Below, piece by piece: positions 51,144 to 60,319 of a stretch of 64,000 nucleotides of DNA. Source of the DNA: Marsupella aquatica (Eukaryota; Marchantiophyta); NCBI GenBank assembly GCA_973895155.1, contig OZ316899.1, positions 4,526,001 to 4,590,000 on the forward strand. Direction: 5' to 3'. Below the pieces are notes generated by a model, which was given only the letters and a program-made list of their open reading frames with translations, was not told the origin of the DNA and did no database searches. Every line of letters starts with the position of its first letter. Positions within the stretch are counted from its first letter, which is position 1. Both the position numbers and the translations under genes were made by a program.

Positions 51144-51559
51144 GGCCAGCCCACCGGTGAGCAGGTGGTTGCCACGGTTGTGGGCAGCCAGAGAGAGGAG
51201 GGGTCTTGTGTTCCTGGACCTGTACCACCCCCTCGTTCTTGCCCGAAGAAGAAGAAGGGACGCAACACACCTTTTTAGAGCTTTGTGGCATGACCTAGAT
51301 ATGTAGTGCATGGTAGCTTTTATACTAGCATATATGTACCATCTAGTATAGTAAGCTACCTAGGCTACTACATATTGTACATACCGGGAGGTTTCCCTTT
51401 TTGACTATGACATTTTGAGCTTGTACATATAACATTCTTTTGCATCAATCATAATTTAACCCAATTTGGCCCATTTCACCATGAAACTAACCCTAAACCC
51501 TCAAATACCAACCCCATGAGGCCCACTCTTCTATCAAGAAAGAATCACCCTTGTCCGTT
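51144..51559. other. Noncoding stretch 3' of CACTA gene 2
   Basis: It likely holds the 3' untranslated region and terminator of gene 2. AT-rich, with no coding frame or repeat that I can name. Confidence 0.4.
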
Positions 51560-52142
51560 ACTAGTCCAATGCAATATACATCGGAAATTCACCTAATTAT
51601 CCCATGCTTTCAATATCGGGACATCCGATACTCTGCTCTTTGCACAGTCCTATACTAAACGCATCGGACCCCTCGTCCAGCAAGCATGACAAAAATCCAA
51701 TGTTCGATACCAAACACTTCGGACCATCTGATATAAAAACAATGGGAGTTTCTGATACATTCAACATTGGACCCTCCGATCTATAATCCAACGGATGTTG
51801 CGATACTAAAAGCATCGGAAATTCCAATGCTATAAATTATGCACATTGTGAAGTTCCAGGTAACGGAAATTTTGATATTATATGTATCGGACACCAAGTT
51901 TTGCGATTAAGGTCACCCAAGTGGATATCCGACTCTCTTTGCATCGGATCCAAAATAGTCCAAAATGGTTTGCTTTGGAAATACCGATGCATAGAGAAAC
52001 GGAAAGTCCAACGGTTGTCCGATGATTGGTGTCCGATATGTGCAGAATGGGAACATACGAAGCGGGTTACATCAGAAGTACCAAATTTAGTGTGCAACTT
52101 TTGTGAAGGGATCCGATGGAGATGGTATCGGATAAAGGCCCC
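51560..52142. repeat. Right subterminal TCCGAT/ATCGGA motif array
   Basis: At least a dozen TCCGAT/ATCGGA motifs or one-base variants occur in both orientations over about 580 bp. Examples are ACATCCGATAC, GCATCGGACCCC, TTCGGACCATC, CATCGGAAAT, GTATCGGACACC, ATATCCGACTC, GCATCGGATCC, TGTCCGATGA, GTGTCCGATAT and GTATCGGATAA. The array ends directly at the right terminal repeat, mirroring the left end. Confidence 0.75.
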
Positions 52143-52156
52143 AAAATGTACTAGTG
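52143..52156 (-). repeat. CACTA right terminal inverted repeat
   Basis: AAAATGTACTAGTG is the exact reverse complement of the left terminus and is followed by the ATC duplication (52157-52159). Confidence 0.9.
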
Positions 52157-52297
52157 ATCACTTCCAAACACAAAACTATCAATGCAAAATGGCGAGTGAA
52201 ATGATCATGCAATTGTCGACGATGATTCAATCTTCCACCATGATCCAACACACAAATACTCTCACCACTGCCCAGTTCATCAAACCACAAACACAAA

Positions 52298-52309
52298 GCT
52301 CTGATACCA
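52298..52309 (-). promoter_or_regulatory. Initiator-Met type primer binding site
   Basis: On the minus strand TGGTATCAGAGC follows the LTR at 52312-52605 by two bases. This is the classical plant copia primer site complementary to the 3' end of initiator Met tRNA. Confidence 0.75.
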
Positions 52310-52311
52310 CT

Positions 52312-52605
52312 TGTAAGAAACCATTGGCTCCAGACTAGACTGCAATGCGGAACATGAGAGAGACACTCAATCAGACACTACACCAACAAGGCACTTTGAG
52401 TGGAGAAACTTCTAAAGGATCCATAGCATATGAGAGTACATGTGAAGAATGACGGAGAGAAACTCTCTCTCCAACCTATACCCCCCAAGGGGGATTAAGA
52501 TGTGTGAGCCTAAATAAGTGGATCTTATCCTAAACTAACCAAGGGCCAACTAACCCTAGTAAGGCCAAACAACTAGAAGCTGAGAACTAGAGTCAATTCC
52601 TAACA
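52312..52605 (-). repeat. 5' LTR of an otherwise missing copia-type element
   Basis: The plus-strand reading starts TGTAAGAAACC and ends CCTAACA (TG...CA, 294 bp), with the primer site on its left flank, so the element pointed left. Only about 140 bp of its interior remain before the CACTA right end, and no matching gag or second LTR was found to the left of 3937. The CACTA element may have jumped into it, or it may be a deletion remnant. Confidence 0.65.
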
Positions 52606-54682
52606 CATTCTTCTTGGAGATTATGTTCTTGGCGGTTTCTAGATCCACAACAGTCTTTGAAACATCAACACAGTGACAAAATTCAGGGTAAAGGTTACTT
52701 CGTTCTAGACCTAAAGGAGAAGTTGTTGTGCGGGAAACTTTGTCATGTTGATGGGAGTCATTCTCGTGGATTGTAGTTGAAGCTTTCCTCTTCTGTTTTG
52801 TCAATTGTCAAACACTTGTCAAGGAGCTTAAGCGGCTTTTCTCCCCAAAAGACTACCTAATACCTGCTCCATATCATACCAGGGTCACAAAGGATTGACA
52901 AAACTTCTGAAATGCGCCTACAATGTCTAATCACTCCATACATAAGTAGTTTCAACTCTCCACTTCTAGAGAGGTAGTCCCCTTGACTACTTTTGTACTC
53001 ACACCCTTCCCCTCTCCTCTACTCCAAGGATCAGCAAGGGGGATCTCCGCTCCAAGCTGTCACCTTAGAGTAGATTCTCACACAAACACCCAAGAACCAA
53101 AGTACTTTCCTCTTCAAGCTTAAGTCTCCTCAAGACCCTCAAAGTAGTGTTACCCCTCAACCTTGCCCCCTGGCCTTGGTTTGGGTCCACACATCCCCTT
53201 TGAGCTCTAGAGAAGGCTCCTCTATCTAAGGACTCTTCCTCTTGTTCTTACTTCTTGTTAACACCACACACCAAGCAAAATACTTTCCACCCTCAAGCTA
53301 TAATCCTTTCTAAGTCTCAAAGTAGTGCTCTACCTTAACCTTGCCTCCTTGGCCTTGGTTTTGTACTAGCACATCCCCTTTGAGCTTAGACCAAGATTAC
53401 ATCATAGCATGGACTCTTCTCTTGCTCTCATATATTTCAAATGCACTCACACTTAATGGTCACAATGAAGATTGGCAAGTCTCCTTTTATTGCATCACCT
53501 TTACAACAAAAGTTCACTACACATTCTCCACACTAAGCATGGACCACCTCTACCTTCTCGAGCTTAGCTCTACCTTGGCAAGGTAGAGATTCCACTTAAG
53601 AGATGAGACTCCCGGTCCCTAACAAATGAAAACATACTCCTTATATACTATTCTCCTTCCACACCACACCAAGCTTGACCTGGGGTCCAACTACTCCTCC
53701 CCCAAGTCCTCCTAACACACAAAGTCCAACTCTATAGTTCATAGCCCACCCTACAACCTATTGTTTGCACTCCTTCCAAGCCCTGGAATATGCCACACAT
53801 GAGTTGCATGCTTTGACCTCCAAACCTGCTCCCACTTATGGTCCTCCTCACCAGCTTCCCAACCCACTTGAAAGCTCGCAAAAAGAGTGAGTGAGTCTCA
53901 AGGTGTGCCTAGTCAAAGATGACCTTATTTTACTATGGGATTGATGGATGCAAGCTCAAAAATGGTCGATCCTTGGCCTCTGTGAATCTCTTCAGTGTAG
54001 GCAGTAAATGTAGTGATCTGCCTACTTAGTAGTATGATTCTGGTCAACCTTGCAAGCTTCAATCAATCCAACTCATTTCTTCATTTGGCATGATTGCATG
54101 GATGCATGCATTGAATCCCCTCTAGTACAATTTGGCATCAGGGCTGACTCCTTTGCAATTTGTGTCTGGAAAATAAACAACCACCATCAAGAATCTACCT
54201 CCCATGCCAATGAGATTGCTAGCCAAACGATGCTAGCTATGTGAGAAAGTTCAAAAGTAACTTACAACGCATATAAAGTTTCCCCACTGCCTCAATCTCA
54301 CCGCCCACCAAGAAATCCATCCTTGGAGGGTCTTGAGTTTCCTAGCATAGCAGTTGTCTTCCTTCCACCACCAATGATCTCATCAACGATTCGATATGCC
54401 TGAACATATGTTGGTGCCGTCCTCAGTCTTTCCCATAGTTTATAATGCTCTTGGTGGAAATCTTCTCAAATACCCTCCAACGTGTGTCTCCAAAGCGATT
54501 GAGAAAAGTGGAACACTTCACTATGCTCCTTCTCAAGGTCACATACACCTAGAAACAAACCATTCCGCTCTATCTCCATGCTATTTTGAGTGACAAGGAG
54601 TCTTTTGCTCTGAGCTCACAAGGAAAAATATTACATAGAGACCTATAGTTATGGTCGTACACAGGGGCGCTGAATGTCAACG
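52606..54682. other. CT-rich noncoding stretch
   Basis: No protein family is recognisable on either strand. It is pyrimidine-rich with many CCTTGG, CTCAAG and CACACC phrases and holds the 180-bp tandem repeat described separately. It could be an old non-autonomous LTR element interior. Confidence 0.35.
53099..53456 (+). repeat. Diverged tandem repeat, two units of about 180 bp
   Basis: Matching phrases recur at a spacing of 178-180: TACTTTCC (53103, 53281), TCAAAGTAGTG, CCTTGGCCTTGGTTT-like blocks, ACATCCCCTTTGAGCT (53191, 53371) and GGACTCTTC (53229, 53410). The units differ by many substitutions and short indels. Confidence 0.7.
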
Positions 54683-55600
54683 TGTCACGCCAAAAGATTA
54701 GTCCTTACACGGATTTTGGCTTCAACTGGCAAAAACTTCATTAGTATTGAGGGTTTGAGTAGGGAGGGATGTGCAATCTGTACTTATTCCCATAAACTAG
54801 CACTAAGCGCGCCTGACTATACATACATACTTACCACATGCATACTTTGTATTCCACCGCCGGAATGTACCTTAAGTTGATAGCTCAATTGACCTTGGCT
54901 TAAGGACTTCTAAACCTTCATGTTGTCCGCATCCAATTTGGATCCAATGATACGGAGCCCAACCCGGGCTCGCAACCACTATCTGCAACCAACACCTTGT
55001 GCACAACTTGCATAATATGTTTGGCCAAGGGTTTTCTACTCGTATATGGGATTGATGACTGTGATTGGACTTCACAACATACAATCCAGATTTACACAAA
55101 GGAAATGGTGGGGTAAAGACTTTACTAACTTCAAAATCCGTCATACACATACAATGGTTGACTCAACTTCTCCTGAACTAGCAGGCCCAATGCCGTCAAG
55201 CTGCATACTACAATGCGAGCTACAATGGAGCCTTACTCCGTACTCGCCCAACAAGATTAGTCGTACATTCACCCCTTGGTGCTCTCTATTCCCAAAGGCC
55301 GGGACTCCTTGCACATCCCGCGGATACCCGGTTCTAAACCTAAAGTCCCCCAACCTCTATTGGGGGTGCACTAAATACTGTCTAAGGGCCATAGCCGGGA
55401 ACGACCACGACGCTGAATCTAACCTACCCTAAGTTCTTCTGACTATTAGACTGCAAAACGGCGTGTCCTATCCTAAGATTTTGCGCTAAGTGGGGTCGGT
55501 CAGATAAGGCAGTGTTGCTAACTAGTTTTGGCATTTGTCTCTAGCGGCCAACCCCTCTGTCTAATCTTGTCTCTACTCTAAACCTACCCCACCGCTAATG
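54683..55600 (-). repeat. Decayed LTR fragment related to gypsy A LTR
   Basis: Read on the minus strand it contains, in the A-LTR order, a TAGTATTTAGTGCACCCC-like block (about 55365-55380), CTATTGGGGG run, TGGGAATAGAGAGCACCAAGGGG-type sequence, GTATATGAGTAGAAAACC, GGGCTCCGTATCATTGGATCC, TTAGAAGTCCTTAAGCC and the ATTCCGGCGGTGGAAT palindrome, and ends GGCGTGACA at 54683. The coding part of the A LTR is not seen. The right border is approximate. Confidence 0.6.
54851..54866 (-). promoter_or_regulatory. LTR palindrome in the decayed right-flank LTR
   Basis: ATTCCACCGCCGGAAT on the plus strand is the complement of ATTCCGGCGGTGGAAT. It is kept intact although the surrounding LTR has diverged strongly. 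Confidence 0.5.
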
Positions 55601-56110
55601 GCTGGCTCGTTTGCCAGACCCACCCAAGTTGGACCTAGAATGGCCATCCTGCTACATCCTCAGACGGTATCCTGAGGATAAGCAAAAAGGTGAGAAAGGT
55701 CTTGAGAACTCGGGGGTTTCACTTCCATAAAAATGACATATCATGTGCAACAAAGGATAAGGTCATTTTATTGGTTCCAAGAAAAAACTTAAGAATTTTT
55801 GCAGAAGAACAATAGAGTCTTTTAAATTCAATTTTGAGACTTATAAGAACATTAGGGTAATTTTAATCCAATTTTTGGAATATTCTAAGAATATTACAAC
55901 TTCAAAGGGGTTAAAAAATAACTTTTTTTCTTACATTTTAGGGGGTCCGAGGCCTAAAAACGTCGTAGGTGATGGGGAGGTCCCCATATAGTGAGACCCT
56001 TGAGCTTGAGAAACACGTTAGGTGTATGGCTACTTGAGATAGTAGACGGTTGCAAACAAGACAACTCTAAGCAACAAGACTTCTAATCAACTTGCAAACC
56101 CAATATAGAA
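55601..56110. other. Unassigned noncoding stretch
   Basis: AT-rich, with no coding frame or repeat I can support. It separates the decayed LTR from the copia fragment at 56111. Confidence 0.35.
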
Positions 56111-59100
56111 CATGAAATTTACAAGATATTCAGAGTTGATAGCCCATATGTTGTTAGTTGAGAAGCATCAAGAATTATTGCTCAAGAACACCTAGACATG
56201 CCCCCCAAGGGACCTTGCCCCCACTCCCCTCTATTGAAACTAACTTTGGAGTGCCTACCAATAGTATATGGACACCAGGAAGAGGCTTTAACCAAAACAG
56301 AGGAGGAAATCTTCTAGAGGAGGGAGATCTTCTAGAGGCGGCACATTCCAAGGGTTCAAGGGGAGAGGCAGAGGACGAGGAGGTGAAAGGACCAATTTCA
56401 CACAAAACAGAGGAGGAAGGAGATGACATGGAAGAACCATGTATAATCAAGGGGGCAACCAATCACATCAGCAAGGAGATAAGCATTTCAATACCATAGA
56501 ACACTTTAGATGTGGCACTAAGGGTCACCTACAAAAATTATGTAGGATTCCCTCACATTTAATGGCATTATATAAAAGGATAAGAATCTACATAAACCAG
56601 AGTTTCATGGAATATTTCTAAAGAATGAGGAATGTCTAGTAGAGTACACACAAGAAGAAGACCTCCTAGAGACACATATGGTCCATCATAGGCATGACCC
56701 TATACCCCTTGATGATGTCAGGAATTGTATAGTTGATAGTGGCACTTCCCACACAATCTTAAACTGTACAGGCTACTTTACACAAATCACTCCTTCCCAT
56801 TGGCAAATGACCATAATCATGTGAAGTAACCAAATAAAGAAGAATATGGACCAGCCACATTTAATTTACCCCAAAGCACAATCCTAAACATAAAATTTGC
56901 CATATATGCACCCAACGCCACTAGGAATTTAATTAGTTTTAACAACATTAGAGAGAATGGCTATCACATCCATACAAACAATAACAAGGACTAGGAAGTC
57001 CTACACATATTACAACACACTTCTGATGGATTGAAAATAAACTATACATTGTTTGCTTACCCCTTGGGCTTCTATGTTACCCAACTACAACATTTCCATA
57101 TGGATGCACAAGAGAAGACCCAAACTGAACTTTGGCACAATTGATTAGGTCACGCAGGGACAAGTATGTTCCAAAAAATGATGAGAGTAACACGGGTTAT
57201 CCCACCTAATACACATCCAACATCTATAAAAAACTATGCATAGCCTGTTCCCAAGGGAAAACTTGTGCTTAGACCCTCCATGAGATGCCTAAATTCTTAG
57301 AGAGATTGCATGTTGATGTGTGTGGCCATATAGACCCACCAAGTGGACCGTTCAGATCCTTTCTAGTTATGATAAATGCATCCTCTAAATGGTCCCAAGT
57401 ATCCTTGCTTTCTACCCAAAACCTGGTTTTCCCTAGACTCTTGACACACATCTTGAAACTTAAAGCCCAATTACCCCAAAACCCCATTAAGGCAATCAAG
57501 GTAGATAATGCAGGGGAATTCATTTTTAAGACTTTTGAGGACTTTTGCATCATTGTGGGGATAGACACCCAATACCTAATACGGGCACATGTACATTACT
57601 TTCCAAAACAGTACTGCTGAATCTGTTATAAAGAGGATACAAATGATTGCAAGACCCATTCTAATGCAAACCCAATTACCCACATCAGCTTGGGGTCATG
57701 CAATCTTACATGCAACCTCTTTACTCAAATACCGTCTCTCTGCATATAACACATTGACTCCAAATCATCTGGCTTTTGGATAGACCCCAACCTATCTCAC
57801 CTCAAGACATTTGGTAACTGTCAAATATTAGTTCCCATAATGGGACCCAAGCATACCAAGATGGGCCCCCAAAGGCAAAAGGGTAACTATTTATATTGGT
57901 TACAACTCTCCATCCATAATACGCTATTTAGAACCATCCAAAGCTGATGTTTTCCAAGCTAGGTTTTGCTAATTGCCATTTATTTGAGGATATCTTCCCA
58001 CCATTTTTTGCGGGACAGAGATTGAATAAACTTGCATCAAATGAGGTGAAATGGTAGACAACACCCACTTTTTGGAATGACCCAAGAACGAGACAATGTG
58101 AAGATGAGGTCAGGAGGATACTACAATTGGCAGAGAAGATGGAATAGCTGCCACATGCATTTATTCATCTTGCACATGTAACTCGTTCACATATACTTGC
58201 TGCCAATGATCCTCCACGTTTGCAGGTGTTGGCTAAACTTGCTAGTGACCACCCACCAAGAGTAAAACGTGGATGTCCTGTTGGCGCCAAAGACACCCAG
58301 CCCAGGAAGAAAAGAGCTCTTAATCCAATTCCATCATCAACAACACCTAAGGTAATGTCTACACCAAGTCCCCCTGAAACTCAAGAGAATGAAGAGATTT
58401 TCATTCACTATATGAATACTTGGACTATATGGCAAAGACAAGATATACAAATTGATGACAAATTTGTCTATTTCATTTCCCAAGCTATAACCAATATACC
58501 ACCAGACCCTAAAACAGTCCAGGAAGCACAAATAGCCCTGATTGGTTGGAATGGGAAAAGACAATAAATTCAGAACTTGCTTCCCTATTTAAGAGACAAG
58601 TGTTTGGACCTATAATTCCAACACCACCTAATACCCACTTAACTGGTTATTGTGGACTTTTGTGAAAAGGGGAAATGCAAAAGGTCATGGTGTAAGATAC
58701 AAGCACGCCTTGTAGCAAAAGGGTACAATACCTGGGCATGATTTTGATTTAACATATGCCCCTATAATGGATGCCATCACCTATAGATATCTAGTTGGCT
58801 TTCCACTTGGCCATAGATTAACGATGCACCAAAATAGATGTAGTGACATCATACCTATATGGGTTATTGGATATGCTTATCTATATGAAAGCGCCCCAAG
58901 AGCTAATAAGCAGAAATATCTATCATATTCGAAGGGAGAATACCCTCAATAAAAACCTCATAACTCACCTACTTCTACCTCAAATACCACTAAGAGACCC
59001 CTAGGAGAGGAAAAGGGGCCAAGACCTATAGTCCTTAACATGCACAAAACAGTGAGTGGGCCTATTGTTCCTCGAGGGAATGGACCTATATATTGTCCCT

Positions 59101-59258
59101 CCCATGCAACACTCCATGCCTTTGACTAAGGATGGATATGCTGTCCAGATCAATAGATCAATGTATAGACTAAAACAAAGTGGTAGAATCTGGTACAAGA
59201 GGTTTAAAGAGTAAATGTTGGCTATGTTCAACTACATGGAAGAAGAAGTTCATTAATC
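56111..59258 (+). pseudogene. Ty1/copia fragment C2: gag end to reverse transcriptase
   Basis: It starts inside Gag (MKFTRYSELIAHMLL, matching the intact copia's QFTTYSNLIAHLL). It runs through an RGRG nucleocapsid and zinc knuckle (FRCGTKGHLQKLC, 56509), a protease IVDSGTSHTIL (near 56730), pre-integrase WHN-LGHAG with a stop in the middle, integrase LHVDVCGHIDPPSGPF (57310), KVDNAGEF (57500) and AESVIKRIQM (57610). It then continues through a badly decayed reverse transcriptase start to SMYRLKQSGRIWYK near 59190. Many frameshifts and stops are present. No LTR precedes it and the reading ends abruptly near 59258, where minus-strand LTR sequence begins. Confidence 0.85.
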
Positions 59259-59280
59259 ATCAATGGGATACATATGAGAA

Positions 59281-59361
59281 ATTGAGGAGAAGGTAGTTAT
59301 GGCAGTTATGCTTAACCTAACTAGAGTAGAACTAACCTATGATTAACTTAGGTTACAACAA
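59281..59361 (-). repeat. 3' LTR remnant of copia C3
   Basis: It matches the end of the C1 LTR (TAACCTAACT...GATTAACT-AGGTTACAACA style) and is followed by AGTCTCCCCCTTGGA, comparable to CTTCCCCTTGGAGA after the intact copia's 3' LTR. The left part of the LTR is too decayed to bound. Confidence 0.6.
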
Positions 59362-59499
59362 GTCTCCCCCTTGGATGTGGTATTTCTGAAGTAAATGGTA
59401 TATCCATATGGATTCTACTCTAAGTTCAAGTAATGCCTTATGATATGTATCCATTGTTTCTTGGTGCATAAATCACCCTATTCATTAAAATTATATTTT

Positions 59500-59780
59500 C
59501 TTTTGTTCACTTTTAGGCCTCTAAATGTTCACTTTTTGGTCTCTAAATGTACACTTTTAAACCCCAAAAGGTACACTATAGTACAATACTCTTCACCCAA
59601 ATGGTTAATTGTAAGCTTAAGGGGACAAAATGATCTTTACTAGAAGGAGTCTCATCCTAGTTCATTTACAAAGGATGAACATGGTGGTACATCTGATGGC
59701 CCACCTTTATATCTTGCCCAAATTTACACTTTTTGAAAGTCAAATGTACACTTTCTATTGCCCAAATGTTCATAAATTGA
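59500..59780. repeat. AT-rich block with repeated GTACACTTT/GTTCACTTT
   Basis: AAATGTTCACTTTT, AAATGTACACTTTT, GGTACACTAT, TTTACACTTTTTG, AAATGTACACTTTC and AAATGTTCAT recur over about 280 bp in the 3' untranslated part of C3. The intact copia lacks this block, so it is probably a separate small insertion. Confidence 0.5.
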
Positions 59781-60319
59781 ATAATAATACACTTTTAATG
59801 AATAGATTGATATAAATGTATGTGGGTAAGGGATGTAACCTCATTAAAACCTCCCCTTCTTTCTTATGGGAGGGAAAAGAGTATTACCACCCCCGTGTGT
59901 AAAACAAAATATAGGTATCTATGAGTGTTTGAACATTGACATAGGTAAGTGTGGGTAGTCGATGAAAATATGACAAGAAAATGCCAACTAGTTGTCAAAG
60001 ATTTCAGGGTTGCTCAGTTTGTTCAACTATGTAAGAATGGAGACTGGTGATATGGTGGGTTCCGTTCAGGATCTTGTGGAACATTTTATGAGTTAGGCGT
60101 CGTTGAAGGATTGAGTGTTCTCCCCTTGACAACTATATATGTTCCAGTGAATTTCTTCCATGGTGGAACATTTGTACGGTTGCCAGTTTCCTTAGTAGTG
60201 TCGATTGCTCCCCCTAAACTTTGTGTATTGCCGTATGTATCAATTGTCAAGGAAGTGCTTGTAACATGCGTGAAAGGTGTCAGAGGCCAATCAAATAGGA
60301 ATGTTGTTTATGAATGGGA

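Larger units (their letters stand above)
3937..52156. mobile_element. Giant nested CACTA (En/Spm-type) DNA transposon
   Basis: The left end reads CACTAGTACATTTT (3937-3950), and the right end is its exact reverse complement (52143-52156). The 3-bp ATC at 3934-3936 is repeated at 52157-52159, the target duplication size typical of CACTA elements. Inside are a TNP2-type transposase gene on the minus strand (7068-17838), a second gene on the plus strand (19191-51143) and dense TCCGAT-type subterminal motifs at both ends. The 48,220-bp span includes later insertions: an LTR-like block at 4473-6583, a MITE, a 5.8-kb copia and two nested gypsy elements of about 29.7 kb in total. Without these the element would be about 10-12 kb, a normal size for an autonomous CACTA. 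Both genes are broken, so it is no longer autonomous. Confidence 0.9.
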
